From contig NZ_CP160797.1 in NCBI RefSeq assembly GCF_040784915.1, forward strand, positions 2,284,137 through 2,348,136: a stretch of DNA of 64,000 nucleotides. Direction: 5' to 3'. The notes beneath the pieces are model-generated. The model was not told the DNA's origin. It made no database searches and saw only the letters and a list, made by a program, of their open reading frames with translations. The position numbers and the translations under genes are program-made. Below, in pieces: positions 1 to 11,142 of the stretch. The stretch's first letter is position 1; every line of letters begins with the position of its first letter. Origin of the DNA: Bacillus vallismortis (GTDB lineage Bacteria; Bacillota; Bacilli; Bacillales; Bacillaceae).

Positions 1-578
1 CTGCGGCGTGACATTTTTTGCACATCGACAGGTTTGTCAAAGCTTCGCTGTGCTTTTTGAGCCTGAGGCTGCTGTTTTTGCTGAGAAGCCGGTTTTGATG
101 CCGGTTTTTCGTACGCTTCGACATCCTGCTTGCGCACTCTTCCAAGCGGATCTCCCGTTGGGACCTGAGACAGGTCAATGCCTTTTTCTCTTGCCAGCTT
201 ACGGGCTGAAGGAGAAGCGATCGTTCTTGACTTTACTTCGGTTTGCGCTTCCTCGCTCACCTCTTGCGCCGCTGGTTCAGCCTGCTTCTCTTCTTCCTTG
301 CTTTCAGCTTTCTCTGAAGGAGCAGGGGCAGAACTTTCACCCGCGCCTTCTGAAATCGTACCGATAATTTCTCCGACCTGGACGGTATCACCCGAATCTT
401 TCAATACCTCTTGAAGTACACCCGATTCTTCTGCTGTCAATTCAACATTTACTTTATCCGTTTCTAGTTCAAGCAGATATTCACCCTGTTCTACATAATC
501 ACCAGGCTGCTTTAACCATTGGGCTATTGTTCCTTCTGAGATTGATTCTGCTAATTCAGGTACCTTAATTTCCGCCAT
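1..578 (-). CDS. odhB: Dihydrolipoyl succinyltransferase (E2 of 2-oxoglutarate dehydrogenase), N-terminal part
   Basis: E2 subunit that carries succinyl groups from the OdhA/E1 step to CoA in the TCA cycle. Only about 192 N-terminal residues are inside the window; the gene runs off the left edge. The N-terminus is a lipoyl domain with the lipoylation motif ETDKVN near residue 42. A Glu/Ala/Pro-rich linker follows, then a peripheral subunit-binding domain (SPSARKLAREKGI...GRVRKQDV), a second linker, and the KMSRR start of the catalytic domain. The ATG at 578 has a purine-rich site (AAGGGGGA) upstream and lies 15 nt after the odhA stop, so the two genes form an operon. Confidence 0.97.
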   Translation of the reverse strand, partial: MAEIKVPELAESISEGTIAQWLKQPGDYVEQGEYLLELETDKVNVELTAEESGVLQEVLKDSGDTVQVGEIIGTISEGAGESSAPAPSEKAESKEEEKQAEPAAQEVSEEAQTEVKSRTIASPSARKLAREKGIDLSQVPTGDPLGRVRKQDVEAYEKPASKPASQQKQQPQAQKAQRSFDKPVDVQKMSRR

Positions 579-593
579 TTTTTCATTTCCCCC

Positions 594-3428
594 TTAGTTT
601 TTGCGAGTCAAGCTATCAGATACAATACGTTCCTGTTCTTTTTTATGAACTGTCGGATCTCCCTCTGCAGGGCTGGATCGTCTTCTTCGTCCAATATATT
701 GAACGCTTACTCCCTTTGGTGCAATTTCTGTCAAATACGGGCTGATATAACTCCAAGCCCCCATGTTCTGCGGTTCTTCCTGCACCCAAACGATTTCTTT
801 CAGGTTCGGAAGTTTTGCAAGTAATTCTTTGACTCCTTTTGCCGGGAATGGATACAGCTGTTCAATTCTCGCAATGTGAAGCCATTCTTTACCGTCTTCT
901 AACTTATTAAAATGGTCGCTGATGTCTATGGACACTTTACCGCTGGATAATACAAGTCTGGTTACTTTTTCATAGTCATGAGAAAGTCCGGACTGTTCGT
1001 AAACAGGCTGGAAGCGGCTTTCGCTCAGCTCCTGCACTTCGGAAACTGTATTCGGATTACGAAGAAGGCTTTTCGGCGTCATAATAACGAGCGGTCTGAT
1101 TTCTTCACGAAGCAGCATTTTAGCCTGTCTTCTAAGTATATGGAAATATTGTCCGGCGCTTGTCAGGTTGGCAACCGTCCAGTTGTTTTCCGCGGCAAGC
1201 TGCAGGAACCGTTCGATTCTTCCGCTTGAGTGCTCAGGCCCCTGTCCTTCGTAACCGTGCGGAAGCAGCATGACTAATCCGGATTTTTGACCCCATTTCG
1301 CGCGGCCGGCCGAAATGAATTGGTCAAAATACACTTGAGCAGCGTTGGCAAAATCTCCATACTGCGCTTCCCATAATACAAGCGTCTCCGGTGAATGCAC
1401 GTTATAGCCGTATTCAAAACCGAGAACCGATCCTTCAGACAGCGGGCTGTTATGAACTGCAAAAGATGTACCACAGTCTGATAAGTTATGAAGCGGCACA
1501 AACTCTTCACCCGTCTCACTGTCATGAAGCACTAGGTTTCTTTGGGCAAACGTTCCTCGCTCGGAATCCTGCCCTGTTAAACGAATCGGTGTTCCGTCTT
1601 TCAAAATTGAAGCAAACGCGAGTGATTCAGCCAAAGACCATTCCACTTTTCTGTCATCATCGAACGCCTTGGCGCGTCTTTCTAAAATGCGCTTAAGCTT
1701 GCCGAAAACGTTAAATGACTCCGGCCAGTTGACCAATTCGCCATTCAGCTTGCGGAGCACATCAAAATCAATGGATGTGTCCACATCAGGAAAACCGTTT
1801 GAAACAGGCTCTGGAAGTTCAATCTCACAGGCGGTTTGTTCCTTTTTAGCCGGCACTTTCTGATAAGCATCCTCAATACGCTTCGTTACTGATTTTTCGA
1901 TGTTTTGTACAACATCATTGTCAAGCACGCCTTCATTCACAAGCTTTTCGGCGAAAATTTGTTTGGCAGTCGGATGTTTTCTGACAGCATCATACAGCAT
2001 CGGCTGAGTAGTTGATGGCTCATCCATTTCGTTGTGCCCATAACGTCTGTACCCGATCAAGTCAATCAGAAAGTCCTTGTTGAATGTTTTTCGGTATTCC
2101 ACCGCAAACTTAACAGCTGAAAGACAGGCTTCAGGATCGTCCGCATTAACGTGGACAATTGGGATTTCATAGCCCTTCGCCAGGTCACTGGCATATTTTG
2201 TTGATCTTGATTCAGCGCTTTCTGTCGTGAATCCGATCATGTTATTGGCGATAATATGAATCGCACCGCCTACTTGATACCCTTTTAAAGAGCTTAAATT
2301 CAATGTTTCAGCGACAATTCCTTCCCCAGGGAATGCTGCGTCTCCATGAATTAAAATGGCAAGCGATTTTGTTTCGTCCTGCACCGGGTATCCGCTTTGT
2401 GTTCTCGTTTCCTGTGCCGCTCTTGTGCTGCCTTCAACAATCGGATTGATAAATTCCAAGTGGCTCGGGTTGTTTGCTAACGTAATGCGCGCTGATTTTG
2501 TTGCAGCGTCTTGAAGCTCCCGATTCGCCCCCAGATGGTATTTGACATCGCCTGTCCATCCGTAGCTGATTCCGATTGAGCCCTCAGACGGGACAAGATC
2601 TTTGTTCGGCGCATGCTGGAATTCGGAGAAAATGATTTCATACGGTTTTCCAAGCACATGTGCCAAGACATTCAGGCGTCCCCTGTGCGCCATCCCGATG
2701 TTGACACTCGTCGTTCCTGATTTGACAGATTGTGCAATAATGTCATCCAGCACTGGAACAAGAGCGTCCAAACCCTCAATGGAAAAGCGCTTCTGTCCGA
2801 CGAATGTGCGGTGCAAAAACTGCTCGAAACCCTCTACTTCTGTCAGTCTTTCCAGCACAGCCGACAGCTTTTCAGCTGAGTTCTTCTGGAACAGCTCACC
2901 GGATTCAATCATCTTTGTCAGCCACTCGCGCTCTTTGAAGTCATGCACATGGTCAAATTCAAATGAGATGGTTCTTTTATACGTATTTCGTAAATACTGA
3001 ATGGCTTCTAAACCGTTCGTAATGTTTTTAGGAGCGTCTTTGCAAATCACTGACGCAGGTATTGCTTTTATTTCCTCTTCTGTTAGCCCGTAATCGGATA
3101 ATGGAAAGAGTTCACTCTTTTTCCCATCCTTTCTGAGCGGATTGACGGAAGCGTTTAAATGGCCATAGGTTCGGATATCTTCTGCAAGTCTGACTGCGGC
3201 TGCGATCTTTTGAATCAGATCGGCTGTAACACGTCCCTTTTCTTCTGTTCCCGAGGCCTCTTTTATATCGTTTGGCGGAGCACCAAGCTCGTCGAACATT
3301 TCCTTTAGATCCGGATCAATGCTGTTCGGATCCTGGGTATACTGATCGTAAAGCTCCAGCGCATAGCCGAGGTTCGGACCGTAAAAATCTTCCCAATTCA
3401 TTCGTTGTTTCATACTATTTTGAAACAT
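594..3428 (-). CDS. odhA: 2-oxoglutarate dehydrogenase E1 component
   Basis: Thiamine-diphosphate enzyme that decarboxylates 2-oxoglutarate and hands succinyl to the OdhB lipoyl group. It has 944 residues, the usual length of the Bacillus protein. Visible features are the short N-terminal E2-binding segment (NWEDFYGPN), the [16 protein letters not shown] region, the ThDP-fold motif [17 protein letters not shown], the GYRRYGHNE segment, and the C-terminal transketolase half with [11 protein letters not shown]. It is first in the odhAB operon. A cre-like site in the upstream region fits the carbon-catabolite control known for this operon. Confidence 0.98.
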   Translation of the reverse strand: MFQNSMKQRMNWEDFYGPNLGYALELYDQYTQDPNSIDPDLKEMFDELGAPPNDIKEASGTEEKGRVTADLIQKIAAAVRLAEDIRTYGHLNASVNPLRKDGKKSELFPLSDYGLTEEEIKAIPASVICKDAPKNITNGLEAIQYLRNTYKRTISFEFDHVHDFKEREWLTKMIESGELFQKNSAEKLSAVLERLTEVEGFEQFLHRTFVGQKRFSIEGLDALVPVLDDIIAQSVKSGTTSVNIGMAHRGRLNVLAHVLGKPYEIIFSEFQHAPNKDLVPSEGSIGISYGWTGDVKYHLGANRELQDAATKSARITLANNPSHLEFINPIVEGSTRAAQETRTQSGYPVQDETKSLAILIHGDAAFPGEGIVAETLNLSSLKGYQVGGAIHIIANNMIGFTTESAESRSTKYASDLAKGYEIPIVHVNADDPEACLSAVKFAVEYRKTFNKDFLIDLIGYRRYGHNEMDEPSTTQPMLYDAVRKHPTAKQIFAEKLVNEGVLDNDVVQNIEKSVTKRIEDAYQKVPAKKEQTACEIELPEPVSNGFPDVDTSIDFDVLRKLNGELVNWPESFNVFGKLKRILERRAKAFDDDRKVEWSLAESLAFASILKDGTPIRLTGQDSERGTFAQRNLVLHDSETGEEFVPLHNLSDCGTSFAVHNSPLSEGSVLGFEYGYNVHSPETLVLWEAQYGDFANAAQVYFDQFISAGRAKWGQKSGLVMLLPHGYEGQGPEHSSGRIERFLQLAAENNWTVANLTSAGQYFHILRRQAKMLLREEIRPLVIMTPKSLLRNPNTVSEVQELSESRFQPVYEQSGLSHDYEKVTRLVLSSGKVSIDISDHFNKLEDGKEWLHIARIEQLYPFPAKGVKELLAKLPNLKEIVWVQEEPQNMGAWSYISPYLTEIAPKGVSVQYIGRRRRSSPAEGDPTVHKKEQERIVSDSLTRKN

Positions 3429-3514
3429 TTGAATATTACCCCCAACTTAGATAATCAAGTGATTGATTCACTATCTTAAAATAACTTTCGAACGCTGTGT
3501 CCAAAATTATGTAA

Positions 3515-3528
3515 TAAAAACGCTTCCA
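3515..3528. promoter_or_regulatory. Probable cre (CcpA) site upstream of odhA
   Basis: On the odhA strand the sequence reads TGGAAGCGTTTTTA, 12 of 14 positions of the cre consensus TGWAARCGYTWNCW. It lies about 90-100 nt before the odhA start. Repression of odhAB by glucose through CcpA is established for B. subtilis; assigning this particular site is inference. Confidence 0.5.
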
Positions 3529-3636
3529 ACGATATTTTACCACTGTTTGCAATTTGATTCTACCTTGATTGTTCACAAAATAGTAAAAATCCTTTATAAA
3601 AAACCAAAAATTTAATCATTTGAAAAAAGAAACACC

Positions 3637-3671
3637 AAAAAGCATAGGATCAAGAGCTATCCTATGCTTTT
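3637..3671 (-). terminator. Rho-independent terminator after yojO
   Basis: A 13-bp perfect inverted repeat (AAAAGCATAGGAT / ATCCTATGCTTTT) with an 8-nt loop, followed on the minus strand by a T run. The yojO stop codon lies inside the hairpin. Confidence 0.85.
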
Positions 3672-5573
3672 ATGGAGCAGTTTTTTCAGCAGCGGGTACA
3701 GAACATCCGGGAGCTGATCGACATCCGGGACAAATATACTGAATTTTCCGTACATATCCTGAATGGTCTTCATTTGTGATTCTTCTATTTCTGTGTTGGA
3801 GAGAAAAACATTTATGACTTCTATCCCTCTTTTTCGCGCTTCAATCACCGCTTCACTAGTATCGACAATTCCGTTTTGTTCATAGCCAAACGCGGCCGGC
3901 TCTCCATCTGAGAAAACAATCAAGAACTTTTGAGACTCGCTGCGTTGCAGCATTTTTTTCGTCATCTGCCGGATCGCATAGCCGTCACGGTTATCTTCTT
4001 CAGGCTCAAGCTGCAAAATTGCCGGCCCCGCCTCTTGTCTTAATGATGTTTGAAACGGAATAACCGTATTGAAATAGTTTGGCTGGCTTGTTTCAGACGC
4101 ATCATTTGTGTCCTCCCAAAAACCGACAATCTGATGCGGAACCGCTACGGATTTTAACGCTTCGTGAAACAGCACGATTCCCCGCTTTGTCTCGTCCATT
4201 TTGTCGAACATGCTGGCTGAACAGTCGACCAGCAACGTGAAAACTGCGTCAATTTCTGAAGAAGGTTCCTGCTTTTTGTAGAAAAGACGCGGATTTCGCT
4301 CAGTAAAGTAACGGAGAAGCTTATTGTTCAGCCTTCCGGCATGAAGGTCTGTTCTCGGCAATGTTTTTTTATGCTCCAGCGTTTTTTGAATCATTTGTTT
4401 CAAACGCTTTTGATACGATTCAATCGTTTTTGCCTGCTGTTTATAAGAAATCCCTTCTTCACTGGTTGCCGGCTGCGGTTCTTTGTAAATCGGAAATGCG
4501 TATTTATTTTCTTTGCCGTCAGCCATGCCCGCTCCGTTCGGCTGGTCTTTCTGGGACTCCAGGGCTTCCAGCTGGGAATAGTCTTTCCGTTTTGTTTGTC
4601 TGGCTGATCCTTGGACAGAGCCAAGGGCTTGATCTCCATCATCGCCTTCTCTTGAAGCATCTTTTCCTAAATCTGATTTAGCGCCATGTTCAATATCAAA
4701 TTGAAGGAAGCTTTTAGATGGGGCTTCTGTTTCTCGGTGCCACGTCGGCATTTCTTCTTCATGAATATCCTCATCACCGTTTGACTTTTTCGGAAGCGTG
4801 AGGTCATCACTCAGCTTAGGCGCTTTTTTCTCTTCCTCAAATAACGGTTGTTCTGCAGCTATTGCGTAATCAAGCTCAGGCAAAAAGAAGTAGGTGTTCA
4901 GCATGTCTTTATCGAGCACCTCTTCAAGCCCGTCCATGAGGTTTTCAACAATTTTCAGAACCTGCCGTGTCGAATCTGCTTCATACACGCGCAGGAGCTG
5001 CTGTTCAATAAACGGGCGCATCAGATCGATATCTTCACGCATGGACGGAAGGGTTTCGAGCGGTGATTTCGCTGTTAGCTTGACATAGATCGCGCAAAAG
5101 AGGGCATCCGTAAAAATGCTTCGTTCCAAATTCAAGGTCAGCTGGGTGGAGAAGTGTTTTCTGTACATATCTTTTCGCTTTGCAAATACATGTTTCGTAC
5201 CCGGACGCTCGTGCTTGATGCATTCTTCAATTCTGATGTCTTCAAGCAGCATAAACAGCTGCTTAGCAAAGCTTTTGAACGTCAGATGCTGATGAATATC
5301 ATCCAAAAAGTTCGCAAACTCTTGCAGCGAGCTATATCTCGTTCCGACCGAACGCAGGTAGACGTCGCTTTTCAGACCCGCTTCCATGTCCTCAGCTGCC
5401 CTGTCTTTCCAAAAATGACTCATATAAATTTTCTTTTCAAATGGATTGTAATACGACTGGACGCCATACTCCACTTCTACCGCTTCACTCTTGGTGAGTG
5501 TTTTGGCCAAATCAGTGAGCATCATAAATAAAAACGAATCAATTGTGCTGTCGTTAAATTTGATAAATTTCAT
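3657..5573 (-). CDS. yojO: VWA-domain protein YojO, partner of the AAA+ ATPase YojN
   Basis: A 638-residue protein with a C-terminal von Willebrand A domain whose MIDAS motif is visible as DCSASMFDKM, with FSDGEPAA further on. The acidic/Gln-rich centre is probably disordered. This is the CbbO/NorD-type architecture: with a MoxR-like ATPase such VWA proteins act as metal-dependent chaperones or complex-remodelling factors; the substrate here is unknown. The start at 5573 (MKFIKF) was chosen over an upstream in-frame ATG because GAGGGAG precedes it at good spacing and the length matches the known ortholog. It starts 10 nt after the yojN stop, so the two are co-transcribed. Confidence 0.93.
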   Translation of the reverse strand: MKFIKFNDSTIDSFLFMMLTDLAKTLTKSEAVEVEYGVQSYYNPFEKKIYMSHFWKDRAAEDMEAGLKSDVYLRSVGTRYSSLQEFANFLDDIHQHLTFKSFAKQLFMLLEDIRIEECIKHERPGTKHVFAKRKDMYRKHFSTQLTLNLERSIFTDALFCAIYVKLTAKSPLETLPSMREDIDLMRPFIEQQLLRVYEADSTRQVLKIVENLMDGLEEVLDKDMLNTYFFLPELDYAIAAEQPLFEEEKKAPKLSDDLTLPKKSNGDEDIHEEEMPTWHRETEAPSKSFLQFDIEHGAKSDLGKDASREGDDGDQALGSVQGSARQTKRKDYSQLEALESQKDQPNGAGMADGKENKYAFPIYKEPQPATSEEGISYKQQAKTIESYQKRLKQMIQKTLEHKKTLPRTDLHAGRLNNKLLRYFTERNPRLFYKKQEPSSEIDAVFTLLVDCSASMFDKMDETKRGIVLFHEALKSVAVPHQIVGFWEDTNDASETSQPNYFNTVIPFQTSLRQEAGPAILQLEPEEDNRDGYAIRQMTKKMLQRSESQKFLIVFSDGEPAAFGYEQNGIVDTSEAVIEARKRGIEVINVFLSNTEIEESQMKTIQDMYGKFSIFVPDVDQLPDVLYPLLKKLLHKSIG

Positions 5574-5583
5574 CGCAGCTCCC

Positions 5584-6498
5584 TCATTCAAACAGAGTTT
5601 CTGCGATATTTCGGACGGCCGCCTTTTCCCGGTCATCATCAAGCTTCTCTACAATTCCCCGTTCAATGGCGCGACGCGGCGGAATATAAGCGGCTAAATC
5701 ACATGTATCAATTAACGCTCTGATGGATGCAGCTTCTTCAGATACCTGTCCGTTATTGGCCTGGACGATCAGGTCAGAGGAAAGCGTGATAAACCGGTCA
5801 ATAAGCTTCTCATCTTTCAGGGCTGACTGAGACGTGAGCACTTGTTTCAGTAGCTCGCCTTTGATATAAGGAACGTCAATGATGACAAAACGGTTTTTCA
5901 AAGCTTCATTCAGCGGAACAGTTCCAACATAGCCTTCATTGATGGCTGCAATGACTCCGAAGCCGCCTTTAGCCCGTATGACCTCGCCCGTAAACGGATT
6001 TGTCATCATTTTTCTGTAATCTAATACACCGTTTAATATGGGAAGTGTTTCGGGCTTTGCCATATTGATTTCATCTATATAAAGAAAATGGCCTTCTTTC
6101 ATGGCTTTTGTGACAGGCCCAGAAACAAACTCGATCGTTGCCTGGCCAGATTGATTTTCAATCGTTTTATACCCGACTAAGGCTTCAGCATCCAAGTCCA
6201 CTGAACAGTTGACACTGTGCATCGGTTTATGAAAATAGCTGGACAATGTTTCTGCCAGCTTTGTTTTCCCTGAGCCTGTAGGCCCTTTCAGCAAGACATT
6301 TTTCCCCATGGCTAATGCAATGATGGCGTCGAATAAAATGGCTTCATCCTCCGCCTCATAGCCTGACGTCCCGATGAGCGACTGAAACTCTGGGGAAATC
6401 GGCTGGTCTTTATATAATAAAAGCTTTTTTTGTATCTCTTCCGGCAATGTTAAGTGCTGTAATTGAGTTGTCATAGTCAGGTTCCCTTTCCTATTCAT
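5584..6498 (-). CDS. yojN: MoxR/NorQ-type AAA+ ATPase YojN
   Basis: A 304-residue AAA+ ATPase of the CbbQ/NorQ group. The Walker A is GPTGSGKT near residue 72, the Walker B is FLYIDEIN near residue 137, and a sensor/arginine-finger region follows ([13 protein letters not shown]). It is the motor partner of the VWA protein YojO encoded just downstream. The ATG at 6498 gives the family length, but a second ATG eight codons later (6474, MTTQLQH) has the better ribosome site (AGGAAAGGG), so the true start may be 6474. The physiological target is not known. Confidence 0.92.
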   Translation of the reverse strand: MNRKGNLTMTTQLQHLTLPEEIQKKLLLYKDQPISPEFQSLIGTSGYEAEDEAILFDAIIALAMGKNVLLKGPTGSGKTKLAETLSSYFHKPMHSVNCSVDLDAEALVGYKTIENQSGQATIEFVSGPVTKAMKEGHFLYIDEINMAKPETLPILNGVLDYRKMMTNPFTGEVIRAKGGFGVIAAINEGYVGTVPLNEALKNRFVIIDVPYIKGELLKQVLTSQSALKDEKLIDRFITLSSDLIVQANNGQVSEEAASIRALIDTCDLAAYIPPRRAIERGIVEKLDDDREKAAVRNIAETLFE

Positions 6499-6518
6499 AT
6501 TCCATTAACGAGTATACT

Positions 6519-6553
6519 AAAAAAGCCCCTGTATGCTCAATACAAAAGGGCTT
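6519..6553 (-). terminator. Terminator after sodC-like gene
   Basis: On the minus strand GCCCTTTTGTAT and ATACAGGGGC pair around a short loop and are followed by TTTTTT. It separates the SOD-like gene from the yojN-yojO operon. Confidence 0.75.
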
Positions 6554-6561
6554 GGATGATT

Positions 6562-7152
6562 TTACTGTTTCTCGTTATGGCCGGAAAGGGCTCCGCAGAC
6601 AATACGCGCACCTGAATTTCCGCTTGGATTCGTCAAATAATCGTCGGCATGTTCATGAATAATAAACGCACTCCCATCATGATCGAGAATATTTAGCTTA
6701 CTTCCTTTTTTCAGTGAGGTGTCCGGCGCATTCATAATGACATCTACTTTTCCATCGGCACCGACTTCAAGGTTCGGCAGATCTCCGGCATGATACCCCA
6801 TCGGATTGTTGAAGCCGTGTTCTTTGTTCAGCGGATTAAAGTGTCCTCCCGCTGATTCAAAATCCGGCCTGACACATGAACCTTTCTCATGAATATGAAA
6901 ACCGAGTGAAGCGCCGGGCCGCAGGCTGTTTGCGGAAATGTGAATATCGAGTCCTTCGTCATCTGATTCTTTGATTTCTATAAAACCGACTGCTTTGCCT
7001 TCTCGATTAACCAGCTGGACATGATGACCAAACGCTGACGTTTCAATCACTTCTTTTTCCGGCACCCGCTTAGGAGGGTCCTGAGGGTTTTTTTGTCCGC
7101 ATCCCGCAAATCCCAGTGCCGTCAGCATCATAAACAGCAAGAGACGGTGCAT
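6562..7152 (-). CDS. sodC: Cu/Zn superoxide dismutase-like lipoprotein (YojM), with a complete metal site
   Basis: A 196-residue lipoprotein: a short hydrophobic signal ends in a lipobox (GFAGC, Cys18), so it should be anchored outside the membrane. The rest is a Cu/Zn-SOD fold. All canonical ligands are present: copper His86, His88 and His166, bridging His104, zinc His112, His121 and Asp124, disulfide pair Cys93/Cys186, and active-site Arg183. From memory, the B. subtilis 168 paralog has Tyr88 and Pro104 and cannot bind copper, so this version may be an active dismutase. It is monocistronic, with GGGGGAGA before the ATG. Confidence 0.93.
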   Translation of the reverse strand: MHRLLLFMMLTALGFAGCGQKNPQDPPKRVPEKEVIETSAFGHHVQLVNREGKAVGFIEIKESDDEGLDIHISANSLRPGASLGFHIHEKGSCVRPDFESAGGHFNPLNKEHGFNNPMGYHAGDLPNLEVGADGKVDVIMNAPDTSLKKGSKLNILDHDGSAFIIHEHADDYLTNPSGNSGARIVCGALSGHNEKQ

Positions 7153-7208
7153 ACTGTCTCCCCCTTGTTTTTTCTAACAGTGTGGTCAATCATTGTCTGA
7201 TCTAAACA

Positions 7209-7232
7209 AAAAAGCCTATAAAAAGGCTTTTT
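7209..7232 (-). terminator. Terminator after cwlS
   Basis: A 9-bp hairpin (AAAAAGCCT / AGGCTTTTT, loop ATAAAA) just downstream of the cwlS stop. It ends in T on the minus strand. Confidence 0.8.
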
Positions 7233-7245
7233 GTCATACTCATTT

Positions 7246-8481
<1,236 letters not shown>

Positions 8482-8863
8482 TCATTCAACCTCCTAAACT
8501 GTTTATGCGCAAAAAACAGCTAGTATTTTCTTTCCAAAAATGGCACACATCAGTTTTATCGTCACTTTTTCAGCAAGTTAAACCCTTTTCAAACAATTGG
8601 CAGCAATTTCAGCATCGTTCGACCTTTACACTTTCAAACAAACACCTAATATTTTACTTTAGTTGCATCTGCTTTTCGAAAGTCTAAGGAACTATTTAAG
8701 CGAGGGGTATAAATGATGGTTTTCTATTGGTGAATGGAGCAGATTTTCCTCCTTTCTTGTCTGTTTTTCCTATCAATTCTCTATCGGCTTGTCAAATCCC
8801 TTCCTCTGCATTCTCAGGAAAAAATAAAAAGCCTGTTCTTTTAATAAGAACAGACTTTTTATA
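8482..8863. other. Intergenic region between cwlS and yojK
   Basis: About 380 bp without a gene. It must hold the cwlS promoter. I looked for the sigma-D form (TAAA-N15-GCCGATAT) and found no convincing match. The right end holds the yojK terminator. Confidence 0.5.
8826..8860 (-). terminator. Terminator after yojK
   Basis: A near-perfect 15-bp hairpin (AAAAAGCCTGTTCTT / AAGAACAGACTTTTT, one mismatch) with T-rich ends, placed directly after the yojK stop. Confidence 0.85.
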
Positions 8864-10081
8864 CTATGCGTTAGCTGATTGCGTTTTGTGTTTCACAAAT
8901 TCCAGAATACTGTCGGCCGTTTTTTTAGAACCGCCTGCCGCTTTGAGTGATTGTCCAATTTCTTTTGCCTTTTCAGCATACACAGGATTATTCATCACTT
9001 CTTGAATCGTTTCTTTCAGAAGGCTTTCAGATAATTGTTCTTTTTTCAGCACTTTTCCTGCGCCGACTTTTTCCACTTGATTTGCGACGACGGGCTGGTC
9101 TCCTCCCATCGGAATAACAACGAGCGGGGTTTCAAAATACAAACCTTCACTTGTGCTGTTCATTCCGCCGTGAGTCACAAATAAACTGGCTCTTTTCAAG
9201 ATCTCAAGCTGAGGGACATACGGGCGTACAATGAAATTCTTCGGAATGTCGTTTAACTCACTTGTTTTAATATGCTTGCCGATGGAAAGCACGACTTTAC
9301 CGTCAAAGTCTTTACATACCTCAAGGCATTGATTAAAAAACTGCTTTTGGTTGTTAAAAATGGTTCCCATTGAAATTAACAGCACGTTTTCATTGTCAAT
9401 CTGATCAAATGGGAAATCATTGTTTCCGGCTCTTTCCGTAATTGAAGGACCGACAAATACATAACGATCGCCAAATTGCTCAGCCAGTGGCTGAAATTCC
9501 GTTGATGTGAAGACAATTGTCAAGTCCCCATCTGCTAAAAAAACGTCAAATGGCTTCTTGATCTCTGCTTGAAAATCAGCATTTAATGTTTCTGCAAGCT
9601 GCTGATAAGATTCATAATGAGGAGAATCTTCAAGTGACTCTTTCATGTACGCTCCCATCATTTGCTTAGCAAATTCCTCATTCATTGCAAAGGTTGTACA
9701 CAATGAAAATTTTGGCAGCTTCAGCAAGTCTGCAATGATTTTACCGGCGAGAAGATGGTGATCATATATGACATAGTCATACGATTCGTGTTTGACTTCA
9801 TCATAAATATGAGTGACGATATCAATACTGCCTTTCAAAAAGGCGCAGGTCATTTCTGTGAAATCTCTTTCTTCATCTCCGGTTGCGTTTTTTCCGAAGT
9901 AATCTTCCCGAAAATCAAGGTACTCACGAAACTCAACATCAAGCGCCGCAATTTTTTCTTTGTATTCCTTCACTGCATAGTAAGTGATATGTTCTCCCCG
10001 GGATTTCAGCTCCTTCATTACACCGATAGAAGGATTTATATGCCCTTCACCGGGAAAACCGATCATCAATACATTAGCCAT
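8864..10081 (-). CDS. yojK: MGT/GT1-family glycosyltransferase YojK
   Basis: A 405-residue UDP-glycosyltransferase of the macrolide/flavonoid type (GT-B fold). The N-terminus has the GEGHINPSIGVMKEL motif; the C-terminal donor-binding region has THGGMNSTSEGLYFETPLVVIPMGGDQ, split here by its known role in nucleotide-sugar binding. Relatives YjiC and YdhE glycosylate small phenolics and macrolides in vitro; the natural acceptor is unknown. The start at 10081 (MANVLM) follows GAAGGG and matches the ortholog length; the frame stays open 11 codons upstream. It is monocistronic. Confidence 0.93.
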   Translation of the reverse strand: MANVLMIGFPGEGHINPSIGVMKELKSRGEHITYYAVKEYKEKIAALDVEFREYLDFREDYFGKNATGDEERDFTEMTCAFLKGSIDIVTHIYDEVKHESYDYVIYDHHLLAGKIIADLLKLPKFSLCTTFAMNEEFAKQMMGAYMKESLEDSPHYESYQQLAETLNADFQAEIKKPFDVFLADGDLTIVFTSTEFQPLAEQFGDRYVFVGPSITERAGNNDFPFDQIDNENVLLISMGTIFNNQKQFFNQCLEVCKDFDGKVVLSIGKHIKTSELNDIPKNFIVRPYVPQLEILKRASLFVTHGGMNSTSEGLYFETPLVVIPMGGDQPVVANQVEKVGAGKVLKKEQLSESLLKETIQEVMNNPVYAEKAKEIGQSLKAAGGSKKTADSILEFVKHKTQSANA

Positions 10082-10221
10082 GCGGCAACACCCTTCCTTT
10101 AAAATGTATGTCATATTTTTTATACGATACTACAAATACAAAATCAGGTAAAGTGTTTAACCTAATTAATATTAATCATATATAACTTTTCTACCAGTTT
10201 ATATTTTCTACCTTCAAGAAA

Positions 10222-10249
10222 AAAGCATTCAGCTTGAAGTGAATGCTTT
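10222..10249 (-). terminator. Terminator after cdaS
   Basis: A 10-bp hairpin AAAGCATTCA / TGAATGCTTT with an 8-nt loop and a minus-strand T run, about 65 nt past the cdaS stop. Confidence 0.75.
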
Positions 10250-10315
10250 AAAAAAGGTCCGAATTCAGTCATATTGACTCACGATAGGATGCATCATCAG
10301 GCCCTTTTATTTATT

Positions 10316-10930
10316 TTACGTTCTTGGCGAAATTAACGGATATAATACACCGTCTTTGGCAAACGACATCTTCCCTGTCTCTTCTGAAACAACGAGCACA
10401 AGCGCATCCGTATACCCCGACATTCCAAGAGCCGCGCGGTGCCTGGTTCCCAGATGGACATCCACTTCCTTTGTTGTCAGCGGGAGCACATTAGCTGCTG
10501 ACACAAGTTTGTTTTCCCTCACTAATAAAGCGCCGTCATGAAGAGGATTTCCGGGATAAAAGATACTCTCAATTAATGAAGCGCTGATCTCTGCATAAAG
10601 GGAAGTTCCTTTTTGAATAAAATGTTCAACCGGGTCCGCTCTTTCAATGACAATTAAAGCACCGTGCTTATGTTCCGATAAGGCTTTAATCGCCTTGGCC
10701 AGCTCGATAAATGCCGGCGTAAATTGCTCAATGTATGATTGCAAATAAAAGGATGATGCGATGCCCTGCATATCCTGAAAAATGTGTCCCAATTCATCCA
10801 ATTCACAAAGAAGGCACTGATCTTTTTCGTGAAGTGTTTTTAAAATGAGCGACGCATCAACTAATATTTCCTCTAAGTATACTTGTATTTTTCCCTTAAA
10901 TGCATTTTCCGGCATGTGTTCATAACGCAT
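10316..10930 (-). CDS. cdaS: Sporulation-specific diadenylate cyclase CdaS
   Basis: Makes c-di-AMP from two ATP. Its 204 residues comprise an N-terminal helical YojJ-type region (about 1-65), known in the family to be autoinhibitory, and a DisA_N catalytic domain. The signature motifs DGA (132-134) and RHR (163-165) are intact. CdaS is soluble and made in the forespore, where it supports germination. A sigma-G-like promoter upstream (10966-10994) agrees with that. AAAAGGAGATGAAGG precedes the ATG. Confidence 0.96.
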   Translation of the reverse strand: MRYEHMPENAFKGKIQVYLEEILVDASLILKTLHEKDQCLLCELDELGHIFQDMQGIASSFYLQSYIEQFTPAFIELAKAIKALSEHKHGALIVIERADPVEHFIQKGTSLYAEISASLIESIFYPGNPLHDGALLVRENKLVSAANVLPLTTKEVDVHLGTRHRAALGMSGYTDALVLVVSEETGKMSFAKDGVLYPLISPRT

Positions 10931-10965
10931 AGTCCTTCATCTCCTTTTCAAATTTCCACCTTTTC

Positions 10966-10994
10966 ACGCATGCTTATCTTATTGATGCACATTC
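10966..10994 (-). promoter_or_regulatory. Candidate sigma-G promoter of cdaS
   Basis: On the minus strand GAATG is followed after 17 nt by CATGCGT, close to the sigma-G consensus (GHATR, about 18 nt, CATNNTA). cdaS is a known sigma-G gene, which supports the reading; the -10 element is imperfect. Confidence 0.5.
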
Positions 10995-11019
10995 TATTGG
11001 TAAAGGAGGGATGTAAAGA

Positions 11020-11130
11020 ATGGAAATCGAAAGAATCATTCAGTATATTTGCACCTTTTTAGGCGTGATTTCGCTTTCTTTTATTTATGCCCAAATGTTT
11101 AGAAAAACGAAGCCGACAAAAAAAGAATAG
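11020..11130 (+). CDS. Small membrane protein, 36 residues
   Basis: A short open frame with a strong ribosome site (AAAGGAGGG, 8 nt before the ATG). The product starts MEIERIIQYICTFLGV, has one hydrophobic segment (about residues 7-26), and ends in a basic tail with KTKPTKKE. The positive-inside rule would put the C-terminus in the cytoplasm. It lies between divergent cdaS and yojI, upstream of the yojI promoter. I do not recognise a function. Confidence 0.6.
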   Translation: MEIERIIQYICTFLGVISLSFIYAQMFRKTKPTKKE

Positions 11131-11142
11131 GTCCGGCGTTCA

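Noticed and set aside
8-367. Plus-strand open frame of 119 codons at the left edge
   Set aside because: It is the antisense of the odhB coding region, whose lipoyl and E3-binding motifs are clear.
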